Assembly (NCBI GenBank): GCA_045542415.1
Contig: JAZQKZ010000020.1
Location: forward strand, 1-64,000
DNA from: UMGS1958 sp045542415
Lineage (GTDB): Bacteria; Bacillota; Clostridia; UBA1381
Reading direction: 5' to 3'
Length of the DNA: 64,000 nt
The notes under the pieces are model-generated. The model searched no databases. It was given only the letters and a program-made list of their open reading frames with translations, and was not told where the DNA came from. The translations under genes were made by a program, and so were the position numbers. Positions 25,138 to 33,399 of this stretch are shown here, piece by piece; position 1 is the first letter of the stretch; every line of letters begins with the position of its first letter.

Positions 25138-25608
25138 ATGCCAAGATCAATTGATGAAACAGCAGGACTTTCACTGCTTGGAAATAAAAAAACAGTATAT
25201 TCGGACAAGTACGCACCGGAGGTGCTTGAAACATTTATCAACAAGCATCCGGAAAATGAGTATATGGTAACCTTCGATTGTCCGGAATTTACTTCACTTT
25301 GTCCGATTACCGGACAGCCGGACTTTGCAAAGATTACAATCAATTATATCCCGAATGTGAAAATGGTTGAATCAAAGTCATTGAAATTATACCTTTTCAG
25401 CTTCCGCAATCAGGGTGACTTCCATGAGGACTGTATAAATATCATTATGAAAGACCTTGTAAAGTTAATGGAGCCTAAATACCTTGAGGTAAAGGGAATA
25501 TTTACACCCAGAGGCGGCATTTCAATTTATCCGTTCGCAAACTACGGCGAGCCGGGTACAAAGTATGAAAAGATAGCATCGGAAAGATTATTTTCACAGC
25601 TGAAATAG
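25138..25608 (+). CDS. queF: NADPH-dependent 7-cyano-7-deazaguanine reductase
   Basis: 156 aa, the short unimodular form of QueF, which reduces preQ0 to preQ1 in queuosine synthesis. It has the tunnelling-fold signature: FDCPEFTSLCPITGQPDFA with the catalytic Cys (SLCPITGQ), then ESKSLKLYLFSFRNQGDFHED, and HED near the C-terminal half. AAAAGGAGAAC precedes ATG 25138. It is separated from queC by two hairpins, so it may be transcribed in part independently. No preQ1-I riboswitch pattern is visible in its 165-base leader. Confidence 0.95.
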   Translation: MPRSIDETAGLSLLGNKKTVYSDKYAPEVLETFINKHPENEYMVTFDCPEFTSLCPITGQPDFAKITINYIPNVKMVESKSLKLYLFSFRNQGDFHEDCINIIMKDLVKLMEPKYLEVKGIFTPRGGISIYPFANYGEPGTKYEKIASERLFSQLK

Positions 25609-25643
25609 TGCGAAAAATAAGCTACGCATCTCGCACTTTTTTA
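25607..25643 (+). terminator. Terminator-like hairpin after queF
   Basis: AGTGCGA (25607-25613) pairs with TCGCACT (25631-25637), followed by T6. It overlaps the queF stop codon. Its T tract also starts a second stem, TTTTTTAAGAC (25637-25647) with GTCTTAAAAAA (25671-25681), so the two hairpins compete for the same bases. Confidence 0.65.
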
Positions 25644-25723
25644 AGACTTGAAGTATACACATACGTCGGCGTCTTAAAAAAGTACAATCTGCTTGCTTCT
25701 TTTCCGCACGGAATGGAGTTTTT

Positions 25724-26398
25724 ATGGATAAAAAAGCATTAATAGTATTAAGCGGCGGACAGGATTCTACGACCTGCCTTTTCTGGGCAATTGACCGGTT
25801 CGGTAAGGAAAATGTAGCTGCAATCGGTTTTGATTACGGTCAGCGTCACAAGGCTGAGCTTGTATGTGCAGAGGAAATCTGTGCAGAGCTTGATATCCCG
25901 TTTGAGGTGGTTGAGACCCCTGTTATAAATCAGCTCAGTGCAAATTCACTTACCCGTGAGGATATTCCGGTAGAAGAGGAGAAGCCGGAGGGAACACCGC
26001 CAAATTCATTTGTTGAGGGCAGAAATTTACTGTTTTTGAGTTATGCCGCAATATATGCAAAAACGCATAATATGACAGAGGTAGTAACCGGCGTATGTGA
26101 AACGGATTTTTCAGGATATCCGGATTGCCGTGATATTTTTGTGAAATCACTGAATGTAACATTGAATCTCGCAATGGACTATAACTTTGTAATCCATACC
26201 CCCTTGATGTGGCTGACAAAGGCACAGACATGGGAATTGGCTGATAAGCTGGGACATCTTGATACAATTTACAATAAGACGCTCACCTGCTACAACGGAA
26301 TTAAGGGTGAGGGCTGCGGACACTGTCCCGCCTGCTTCTTACGCAAGCGTGGCTATGACGAATACATGGAAATGAGGGACACGAAATGTATGAAGTAA
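25724..26398 (+). CDS. queC: 7-cyano-7-deazaguanine synthase
   Basis: 224-aa PP-loop ATPase that turns carboxydeazaguanine into preQ0. The PP-loop LSGGQDSTTCLFW is near the start, and the zinc cluster GCGHCPACFLRKRG is near the end; both are diagnostic of QueC. ATG 25724 has GGAATGGAG upstream. Its end overlaps the queD start by 13 bases, giving tight coupling. Confidence 0.96.
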   Translation: MDKKALIVLSGGQDSTTCLFWAIDRFGKENVAAIGFDYGQRHKAELVCAEEICAELDIPFEVVETPVINQLSANSLTREDIPVEEEKPEGTPPNSFVEGRNLLFLSYAAIYAKTHNMTEVVTGVCETDFSGYPDCRDIFVKSLNVTLNLAMDYNFVIHTPLMWLTKAQTWELADKLGHLDTIYNKTLTCYNGIKGEGCGHCPACFLRKRGYDEYMEMRDTKCMK

Positions 26399-26718
26399 AA
26401 AAGAGAATAGAAGTAAGTGCAGCACACAGATTAGAGCTTGATTATGAATCAAAGTGTACCAATCTGCACGGACATAACTGGATAATTGATGTGTATCTGA
26501 GAAGTGAAACCTTAAATGCGAATGGCATGGTTATGGATTTCACTGAAATCAAGAAAAAAATTCAGGATAAGTTTGACCATAAGGTAATTAATGAGGTGGT
26601 GGAGTTCAATCCGACAGCCGAAAATATGGCAAAGTATATATGTGATGAGCTTGCACCCTACTGCTACAGAGTTGATGTGCAGGAGAGTATTGACAATATT
26701 GCAAGCTATATAAAATAA
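26386..26718 (+). CDS. queD: 6-carboxy-5,6,7,8-tetrahydropterin synthase
   Basis: 110-aa PTPS-family enzyme making carboxytetrahydropterin from dihydroneopterin triphosphate. Zinc-binding His residues are in SAAHRL and LHGHNW; the later catalytic region has DFTEIK and DHKVINE. It lies between queC (overlapping) and queE (12 bases on), the usual operon order. Confidence 0.95.
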   Translation: MYEVKKRIEVSAAHRLELDYESKCTNLHGHNWIIDVYLRSETLNANGMVMDFTEIKKKIQDKFDHKVINEVVEFNPTAENMAKYICDELAPYCYRVDVQESIDNIASYIK

Positions 26719-26730
26719 AAGGGACACGAA

Positions 26731-27408
26731 ATGAAAGTTATAGAAATATTTGACAGCATTGACGGCGAGGGCATTCGTACGGGTCAGCCGTGTACGTTTA
26801 TCCGTCTTGCAGGATGCAATCTGCGTTGCTCATACTGCGATACGCTTTATGCACTTTTCGGAGAGGATGAGCCGTGTGAATATACCGAAATGACGGTAGA
26901 GGAAATCGTTGCAAGGGCAAATCCGAAATTCAGACGTATCACCCTGACCGGTGGCGAGCCGCTTATTCATAAGGACTGTGATGTGTTAATTGATGCATTG
27001 TTAAAACAGGGCTATGAGGTAAATATAGAAACAAACGGGGCAGTTGATACAAGACCGTTCAGAGAGGGACACGAAACAGACGAGCTGTTTTTTACCATAG
27101 ATTATAAGCTTCCGTCAAGCGATATGGAAAATAAGATGCTATGGGATAATTTTGTATCCCTTAAACCGTATGACGTAATAAAATTTGTAGTCGGCTCGGA
27201 TGAGGATTTGTCGGTGATGAAAAGTGTAATGGAAAAAATTGCACCGGTATATGAAAAAATGCCGCATGTATTTGCCGGAGTCGTGTTTGGTGAGTATGAG
27301 CCGATAAAGCTGATTGATGCGATAATGGCAGAGCCGGTCTTAAAGGATGTACGGTATCAGATACAGCTGCATAAGCAGATATGGCATCCTGATGAACGTG
27401 GAGTATGA
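26731..27408 (+). CDS. queE: 7-carboxy-7-deazaguanine synthase
   Basis: 225-aa radical SAM enzyme of queuosine synthesis. FIRLAGCNLRCSYCDT carries the CX3CX2C cluster and LTGGEPL is the SAM motif. Family members contract the pterin ring to carboxydeazaguanine. It starts at ATG 26731 right after queD and ends before an AT-rich gap with a 29-nt repeat. Confidence 0.94.
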   Translation: MKVIEIFDSIDGEGIRTGQPCTFIRLAGCNLRCSYCDTLYALFGEDEPCEYTEMTVEEIVARANPKFRRITLTGGEPLIHKDCDVLIDALLKQGYEVNIETNGAVDTRPFREGHETDELFFTIDYKLPSSDMENKMLWDNFVSLKPYDVIKFVVGSDEDLSVMKSVMEKIAPVYEKMPHVFAGVVFGEYEPIKLIDAIMAEPVLKDVRYQIQLHKQIWHPDERGV

Positions 27409-27439
27409 GGCGAACAATAAAATTGCTCGCAAAGAATAA

Positions 27440-27468
27440 ATAATAAAGAATAGATAATAAATATTGTA
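27440..27468 (+). repeat. 29-nt interspersed repeat, copy 2
   Basis: One mismatch to the copy at 24997-25025, same orientation. Confidence 0.6.
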
Positions 27469-27506
27469 AGAATTTTTTTCAAAGAAAAAATTCATTGGAG
27501 TTTGTT

Positions 27507-28313
27507 ATGAAAAAAGAATTGGCAATAATTATATCTGCATTGTGTATGACATCTGCAATATCTGCAAAAGCAGACCTGACAAGTGGCATCTGCGGAGAAA
27601 ATCTTACATGGACGTTTGACGACGGCACGCTGGCAATTGCCGGCACGGGAGATATGACAGAATTTGAATATGAATATAACATACCGTGGTACGAACTCAG
27701 ATATAATATAGAAGAAATTAACATAGCTGACGGTGTGAGGAGTATCAGTAAGCGTGCATTTGCAAAAACAAGTGTTACAGGCATCACAATTCCCGATAGC
27801 GTTACGGCTATTGGAGCAGAGGCTTTCTGTGAATGTGACGAAATGACCTATGTAATTCTTCCCGACGGCATCAGCGTTATTGAAGCTTCAACGTTTAATG
27901 GCTGCACAAATCTTGTGAGCGCAACAATTCCTGAATCTGTTGAGACGGTCAGAAGCAATGCTTTTTATCTTTGTCGTTCGCTTGAAAATATATATTTTGA
28001 GGGCAGTGAAGAGGATTGGCGTCGTATTGAATTCGAGAGCAAAAACCTTGATAACGTAACAATAAATTACGGTCGCGATATTTCAAATTTACGAATAAAA
28101 GATAATTATTTGCGGGCTACTGTGCATTTTCCGTACCGGAAATCACCCAATATTGCGGTTGCTGTATTCTATGATGAAGAAGGGCGGCTTGCATATGTAA
28201 GACAGGCACCTGTTGACATCGGCTTTGCACCCGACCAGTTTCGTGGACAGGGATTTGTTACGATTGAATTGGGAGAATTTGAGTATGACACCTACAAGTT
28301 GTTTGTGTTGTAG
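27507..28313 (+). CDS. Secreted leucine-rich repeat protein (BspA-like)
   Basis: 268 aa with a signal peptide (MKKELAIIISALCMTSAISAKA) and cleavage expected after the AKA. Residues about 25-55 are a short beta motif (CGENLTWTFDDGTLAIAGTG) often seen before BspA/LRR_5 repeats. Residues 70-180 contain about five repeats of the LRR_5 kind (ITIPDSVTAIGAEAF, LPDGISVIEASTF, IPESVETVRSNAF). The C-terminus is a beta domain. Such proteins are exported and bind surfaces or polymers. ATG 27507 is used because GGAG lies just before it; a TTG at 27495 is less likely. Its position between queE and folE is odd and suggests a later insertion into the pathway operon. Confidence 0.8.
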   Translation: MKKELAIIISALCMTSAISAKADLTSGICGENLTWTFDDGTLAIAGTGDMTEFEYEYNIPWYELRYNIEEINIADGVRSISKRAFAKTSVTGITIPDSVTAIGAEAFCECDEMTYVILPDGISVIEASTFNGCTNLVSATIPESVETVRSNAFYLCRSLENIYFEGSEEDWRRIEFESKNLDNVTINYGRDISNLRIKDNYLRATVHFPYRKSPNIAVAVFYDEEGRLAYVRQAPVDIGFAPDQFRGQGFVTIELGEFEYDTYKLFVL

Positions 28314-28327
28314 TGAAAGGATAAAAT

Positions 28328-28906
28328 ATGAAAAAAGAATTTGATCACGAAAAAATAAAAGGTGCAATCCGCACGATAATCGAGGCATTGGGCGATGACC
28401 CGGAGCGTGAGGGGCTTATCGATACGCCTGACCGTGTTGCACGAATGTATGACGAGGTTTTCGAGGGCATGAGATACACCAATGACGAGATTGCGGATAT
28501 GTTTAACAAGTGTTTTGAGGATGTTCACTCAAACGACCTCGTGCTTGTAAAAGATATCGAATGCTTCAGCTATTGCGAACATCATCTGGCATTGATGTAT
28601 AACATGAAGTGTCATGTCGGATACATTCCTAACGGACGTGTTATAGGGCTGTCAAAGATTGCAAGAATTTGTGATATGGTATGCAAGCGTTTGCAGTTAC
28701 AGGAGCGAATCTGTGCGGATATTGCCGAGATTATGCAGAAAGTGTGTCAGACAGAGGATGTTATTGTAATCGTTGAGGGTGAGCACAGTTGCATGACCGC
28801 ACGCGGAATCCGTTCACGCGGAGCAAAGACACGCACAAGTGCAATAAGAGGTTTGTTTGACAGCGACCATGAACTGAGGAATGAAGTATATGCGTTATTG
28901 AAATAG
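28328..28906 (+). CDS. folE: GTP cyclohydrolase I
   Basis: 192-aa enzyme converting GTP to dihydroneopterin triphosphate, the first step of both folate and queuosine synthesis. Zinc/catalytic residues are in SYCEHHLALM, and the signature EGEHSCMTARGIRSRG is near the end. Placed after queCDE, it probably feeds QueD. The start ATG 28328 has AAAGGA upstream. Confidence 0.95.
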   Translation: MKKEFDHEKIKGAIRTIIEALGDDPEREGLIDTPDRVARMYDEVFEGMRYTNDEIADMFNKCFEDVHSNDLVLVKDIECFSYCEHHLALMYNMKCHVGYIPNGRVIGLSKIARICDMVCKRLQLQERICADIAEIMQKVCQTEDVIVIVEGEHSCMTARGIRSRGAKTRTSAIRGLFDSDHELRNEVYALLK

Positions 28907-28918
28907 CGGGGTAACAAA

Positions 28919-30634
28919 ATGAAATTATATACAAAATCAGATTTTATAAATTTATGTACTGATATTCTAAACCCGATAAAGGATTTTTACAGTCCCGACG
29001 GTGCATTTATGATGTGCGGCACACACGGTACATGGTACGAGGAAGCAGGAGCTGCTGTTGAGGGATTTTCGCGTCCTCTCTGGGGACTTGTTCCGCTGTG
29101 GGCAGGGGGACATGATATAGACGGTTTTAATGATATATATATCAAGGGTATTACTGCCGGAAGCGACCCGAAGAGCAGTGAGTATTGGGGAAATTACCAT
29201 GACGGTGACCAGAGATTTGTTGAGATGGCGGCTATGGCATATGGAATTATGTTTACGCCGGAACGTATCTGGGAGCCTCTTTCGGATAGTGCAAAGGATA
29301 ATTTTGCAAGCTGGCTTTATGGTATAAATAATTTTATGGTATGGGACAGCAACTGGATTTTCTTCCGTGTGCTTGTAAATGTTGCCCTTAAAAAGGCAGG
29401 CAGAAAATATGATGCAGATAAGCTTGAAAGTGACCTCAGACGAATTGAGGAATTTTATGTCGGAGAGGGCTGGTACATGGACGGCGTGCAGGGACAAAAG
29501 GATTATTATATCCCGTTTGCACTCCACTTCTACAGTCTGATTTATGCAATGGTTATGGAGGATGAGGACGCAGAACGCTGCAAGCGTTTCAAGGCTCGTG
29601 CAGAGGAGTTTGGTAAGCAGTTTATCTACTGGTTTGCCGATAACGGTGAAGCACTTCCCTACGGTCGCTCGCTGACATACCGTTTTGCACAGATATGCTT
29701 CTGGAGTGCGTGCTTGCTTGCAGATGTGTATCCGGTGGAAATCGGTGTTATAAAAGGAATTGTTGTCCGCAATCTTGAGGGCTGGTTCGGAGACAATGAT
29801 GTTTTTGATGCAGGACATATTCTTACGGTTGGTTATAAATATTCGAATCTTCTCATGGGTGAGCATTATAATGCTCCGACTTCGCCGTACTGGGGCATGA
29901 AGACTTTTGCATTTTTGATGCTTCCGGACGAGCATGAGTTCTGGAGCTGTGAGGCGCTTCCTCTGCCGGAGCTTGATGAAATTAAGCCGATGAAATGTGC
30001 GGACATGATAGTACAAAGACGTGACGGCGAGGTGTATGCATATCCTGCGGGAACACATAATAACTTAGGCTGCGGACAGATTCCGGCAAAGTATCTCAAG
30101 TTTGCATATTCGACGTTGTTCGGATTTAATGTATCCTATTCACAGCTCAGTCTTGAAGAGGCTGCGCCGGATAATATGCTTGTATTTGTGGTTGACGGCA
30201 TGGTTCTTATACGTCGCAAGAACATTGAATTTAAGATAAACGGAAATGAAATTATAACGAAGTGGTCGCCCATTCAGGGAATAACAGTTGAAACAACAGT
30301 TATTCCGACAGAAAAGGGACACAAAAGAATACACAGAATTAATTCGGAGTTTGAGTGTATGGCATATGACTGCGGATATGCTGTATCAAATTCGGATTCG
30401 GCAATGCTTGACAGCCGTGTTGAGGATGGTGTGTGTGTCATGGAAAATAAGTCAGCATACAGTAGTATAGCAGTAATGGGGACACAAAACTGTGACAAGT
30501 CGGAAACAAGATTTATTTACACATCACCAAATACAAATATACTTCATCCCAGAACCGGTATTCCTGCGGCAGGTGTAAGGATTTTGAGGGGCGAGTGTGT
30601 GATTGAAACAGAGATAGTTGCAGGAAAAAGATAA
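28919..30634 (+). CDS. DUF2264-family protein
   Basis: 571 aa. The N-terminal 340 residues match the DUF2264 pattern: WYEEAGAAVEGFSRPLWGLVPL, DGDQRFVEMAAMAYG and the DSNWIFFRVLVN segment, an all-helical (alpha/alpha)6-like fold typical of proteins near glycan metabolism. The second part is beta-rich. Cytoplasmic, with no signal. Catalytic activity is not established for the family. It overlaps no gene and begins 12 bases after folE, so it may share the same transcript. Confidence 0.8.
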   Translation: MKLYTKSDFINLCTDILNPIKDFYSPDGAFMMCGTHGTWYEEAGAAVEGFSRPLWGLVPLWAGGHDIDGFNDIYIKGITAGSDPKSSEYWGNYHDGDQRFVEMAAMAYGIMFTPERIWEPLSDSAKDNFASWLYGINNFMVWDSNWIFFRVLVNVALKKAGRKYDADKLESDLRRIEEFYVGEGWYMDGVQGQKDYYIPFALHFYSLIYAMVMEDEDAERCKRFKARAEEFGKQFIYWFADNGEALPYGRSLTYRFAQICFWSACLLADVYPVEIGVIKGIVVRNLEGWFGDNDVFDAGHILTVGYKYSNLLMGEHYNAPTSPYWGMKTFAFLMLPDEHEFWSCEALPLPELDEIKPMKCADMIVQRRDGEVYAYPAGTHNNLGCGQIPAKYLKFAYSTLFGFNVSYSQLSLEEAAPDNMLVFVVDGMVLIRRKNIEFKINGNEIITKWSPIQGITVETTVIPTEKGHKRIHRINSEFECMAYDCGYAVSNSDSAMLDSRVEDGVCVMENKSAYSSIAVMGTQNCDKSETRFIYTSPNTNILHPRTGIPAAGVRILRGECVIETEIVAGKR

Positions 30635-30646
30635 CGGAGGTTAGGC

Positions 30647-32179
30647 ATGATTTCACAGATTAATACCTGCGGACTTATGGGAATTGATGGCTTCATGGTG
30701 AATGTCGAGACGGATATTTCCAACGGAATGCCGAATTACAGCATTGTGGGTTTACCTGACGCAACTGTAAAGGAAGCAAAGGAAAGAGTGAGTGCGGCAA
30801 TCAAGAACAGTGGTTTTCATTTTCCGCCCAAGCGTATTACAATTAACCTTGCTCCGGCAAATACCAGAAAGGAAGGCTCCTTCTATGATTTGCCGATTGC
30901 GGTGTCGCTTCTGTGTGCATCGGAGCAGCTTGCGGCGGCGGATGCTGAGAACAGTGTATTTATAGGTGAGCTTTCGTTAAACGGTGATGTAAATCCGGTA
31001 CCGGGAGTATTGCCGATGGTTATTTCTGCATATAAAAACGGATTCAGACGCTTTTTTGTTCCGGAGGAAAATGCAAATGAAGCAGCGGTGATAGAGGGTG
31101 TAGAAATTTATCCGGTAAAAGCACTGGGTGATTTATTCAAGCATTTTTCGGGACAGGAAAAGATAGAAAAAAGAGTTGTTAATATTGATGAGTATCTGCG
31201 GAGCAGTGCGGTAAGCATGCTTGATTTCTGCGATGTAAAGGGACAGGAAAGTGTGAAGCGTGCGTTGGAGATTGCAGCAGCAGGAAATCATAATGTCTTG
31301 CTCATAGGAAGTCCCGGAACAGGTAAAACAATGCTTGCCAAGAGAATGGGAACAATACTTCCCGACATGACCTTTGATGAGGCATTGGAGGTTACGAAAA
31401 TTCATTCTATTGCAGGTGCATTGAAAAAGGATCAGCCGCTGATAATACAGCGACCGTTCAGAAATCCGCATCATACAATATCTCCGGCAGGCTTGTCGGG
31501 TGGCGGAAGCATGCCCAGACCGGGTGAGCTGTCACTGGCACATAACGGAGTGCTGTTTCTCGACGAGCTGCCGGAGTTCAGGCGTGATGTGCTTGAGGTA
31601 ATGCGTCAGCCGTTAGAGGACAGTGAAGTAACGATTTCAAGAGTGAATGCAACGCTCACATATCCGTGTAATGTAATGCTGATTGCAAGTATGAATCCGT
31701 GTAAGTGCGGATATCTGGGCGACGAGCGGCACGAATGTACATGCTCACCGGCACAGATTGTGAAGTACAGGAGCAGGATATCGGGACCGTTGCTTGACAG
31801 AATAGATATTCAGGTAGAGGTTGCGGCAGTAGAGTACGACAAGCTCAGCTCGGCGACAAAGGGCGAGAGCAGTGAGGTTATCAAGGCGAGAGTTGACAAG
31901 GCAAGAAAGTTGCAGATTGAAAGATATAAGGGAAGAAATATTTATTCCAACTCACAGCTTGATGCAGGAATGCTTGACGAATTCTGTGTTCTCGGAAGTA
32001 CTGCACAGTCGTTATTGAAGATGGCATTTGATAATCTGGGGTTGAGTCCCAGAGCACATGGTAAGCTGTTAAAGCTGGCGAGAACCATAGCGGATCTGGA
32101 GGGCAGTGAGAAAATCAAGTCAGAGCATATAGCAGAGGCGATAACCTATAGAAGCCTTGACAGAAAGTTTTTTGGTTGA
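30647..32179 (+). CDS. YifB/ComM-family Mg-chelatase-like AAA ATPase
   Basis: 510 aa with the full ComM layout: an N-terminal Lon-like domain (SQINTCGLMGIDGFMVNVETD; IVGLPDATVKEAKERV), Walker A GSPGTGKTMLAKRM near residue 225, the Mg-chelatase Walker B LFLDELPEF and a C-terminal helical domain. ComM is a helicase that aids branch migration in natural transformation in some species. ATG 30647 has ACGGAGG upstream. It is followed by a weak hairpin at 32187. Confidence 0.93.
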   Translation: MISQINTCGLMGIDGFMVNVETDISNGMPNYSIVGLPDATVKEAKERVSAAIKNSGFHFPPKRITINLAPANTRKEGSFYDLPIAVSLLCASEQLAAADAENSVFIGELSLNGDVNPVPGVLPMVISAYKNGFRRFFVPEENANEAAVIEGVEIYPVKALGDLFKHFSGQEKIEKRVVNIDEYLRSSAVSMLDFCDVKGQESVKRALEIAAAGNHNVLLIGSPGTGKTMLAKRMGTILPDMTFDEALEVTKIHSIAGALKKDQPLIIQRPFRNPHHTISPAGLSGGGSMPRPGELSLAHNGVLFLDELPEFRRDVLEVMRQPLEDSEVTISRVNATLTYPCNVMLIASMNPCKCGYLGDERHECTCSPAQIVKYRSRISGPLLDRIDIQVEVAAVEYDKLSSATKGESSEVIKARVDKARKLQIERYKGRNIYSNSQLDAGMLDEFCVLGSTAQSLLKMAFDNLGLSPRAHGKLLKLARTIADLEGSEKIKSEHIAEAITYRSLDRKFFG

Positions 32180-32186
32180 CATAAAA

Positions 32187-32230
32187 AAGCATCTGCGGCG
32201 GCATATATGCTGTTTGCAGGTGCTTTATTC
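32187..32230 (+). terminator. Hairpin after the ComM-like gene
   Basis: AAGCATCTGC (32187-32196) pairs with GCAGGTGCTT (32216-32225, one G-U), followed by TATTC. Only a short T tract, so moderate strength. Confidence 0.5.
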
Positions 32231-32319
32231 ATGGAATTATATATTTTGTAAGAAGTGCTTTTTATTGTTTTTTGTTTGTTGAAAATAGTATGCAAGTTGT
32301 ATAAAGTTTTAAAATGCGC

Positions 32320-32348
32320 TTGACTTTTCGTTATGTGTATGTTATTAT
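32320..32348 (+). promoter_or_regulatory. Promoter of tRNA-fMet
   Basis: TTGACT (32320-32325), 17 bases, TATTAT (32343-32348); the tRNA begins 35 bases later. Confidence 0.7.
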
Positions 32349-32382
32349 ATATTAGTACTCAATGAGAGGCACAAGTTAATAT

Positions 32383-32459
<77 letters not shown>

Positions 32460-32464
32460 GTTGG

Positions 32465-32512
32465 AAACCCAGTGTTTAAGCCATTTTCGGCATTTGACAC
32501 TGGGTTTTGATT
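32465..32512 (+). terminator. Terminator of tRNA-fMet
   Basis: AAACCCAGTGT (32465-32475) and ACACTGGGTTT (32497-32507) form an 11-bp perfect stem followed by TGATTTTG. Confidence 0.75.
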
Positions 32513-32554
32513 TTGTCTGAAATTATGAAAAAGCTGGACAAGCTTTAAATGGTG

Positions 32555-32699
32555 TGAACCCAAAAGTTTGGACAGTTTAATATTAGCTTGTTTGTGAATG
32601 AGTCAGGCATTGTGCAGGCTCCATTCCTTTTAATTTAACAGAAATCCTGTCGTTGTAGTAATCAATGTACTTTTCGAGTTCTTTAATGTTCATTTAGGA
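32555..32699 (-). mobile_element. IS3-family (IS150-like) remnant
   Basis: On the minus strand 32693-32583 encodes a 36-residue tail, starting MNIKELEKYIDYYNDRISVK and ending GMEPAQCLTHSQTS, typical of the C-terminus of IS3-family OrfB transposases. TGAACCCAAAAGTTTGGACAG at 32555-32575 is the usual end of such elements. The rest of the element is missing. Confidence 0.75.
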
Positions 32700-33016
32700 A
32701 ATGTGGGACGCAAAAAGAATATCGACTATTTATTATCTACTATTCGCCACGTTAATATACCTAGTTGAAAATTATTTATGAAATTAGGAATGTTTAGACA
32801 AATTATCTATCAAAAAATGCGGTTATTTGCGTGATGTTTTTCTTGTGCAAATATAAGATAAATTTGATGTTACATATGATTTTGAGTCTATAGTTAATAA
32901 GCTCAATAGTATTGTTGATAAAACGCTGATTGCTGATTTAATTGAACTGGAGTCAAAAATACTTTTAATAGTAATGACATATGATTTGGTATTGATAAAT
33001 ACTCCATATGCAAAAT
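32700..33016. pseudogene. Decayed sequence after the IS remnant
   Basis: No intact gene. On the + strand an in-frame piece ending at TAG 33016-33018 reads DVTYDFESIVNKLNSIVDKT and onward to TPYAK, apparently the C-terminal end of a lost helical protein. AT-rich, with no start or ribosome site. The parent gene is not recognised. Confidence 0.35.
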
Positions 33017-33043
33017 AGTTATCTAACGATAGCTGTTTTTTTT
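33017..33043 (+). terminator. Intrinsic terminator before region C
   Basis: AGTTATC-TAAC-GATAGCT (7-bp stem with one G-U, 33017-33034), then G and eight T. It insulates region C from upstream reading. Confidence 0.75.
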
Positions 33044-33078
33044 GTTGTGAAAAATGTTCAATTTATTTTTCTGAATCA

Positions 33079-33107
33079 TTGACATTTTTCGACAAAAGTG
33101 ATATAAT
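33079..33107 (+). promoter_or_regulatory. Consensus sigma-A promoter of region C
   Basis: TTGACA (33079-33084), exactly 17 bases, TATAAT (33102-33107): a perfect consensus. It would give a transcript with about 280 bases of leader before the VWA gene. The leader contains complementary TGCTGCT (33149-33155) and AGCAGCA (33210-33216) segments that may fold. Confidence 0.85.
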
Positions 33108-33345
33108 TTATTATATGATGGTGTAATTGCAGAGGTTGTTTGTCTCTTTGCTGCTCAGTGTAGTGAGTGTTACATAGACATACATGGTATGGAGATGTGA
33201 TATGAGGCAAGCAGCAGATAAATAGGAGAAGTAAAAAGACTTGTTGTTAGGATAAGTGGGAAATATCATCATGAGAAATTGATGTGCTGACTGAGTGTCT
33301 AAATATTCAGTTACAGATAAATGCTAAAGAGGAAAGGTGAAGGTT

Positions 33346-33399
33346 ATGATAAAAAATCAATCCGGAAAATTGAATGTTAAGGAGGTGGGAATGTTTTGA
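33346..33399 (+). CDS. Possible 17-aa leader peptide overlapping the VWA start
   Basis: ATG 33346 follows GAGGAAAGGTGAAGG. The frame MIKNQSGKLNVKEVGMF ends in TGA 33397-33399, which overlaps the TTG start of the next gene (33396). This arrangement would couple translation of the VWA gene to the leader. Not proven to be translated. Confidence 0.35.
   Translation: MIKNQSGKLNVKEVGMF

Noticed and set aside
28967..30058. Long minus-strand open frame opposite the DUF2264 gene
   Set aside because: It is a shadow of the coding strand; no family pattern or ribosome site.
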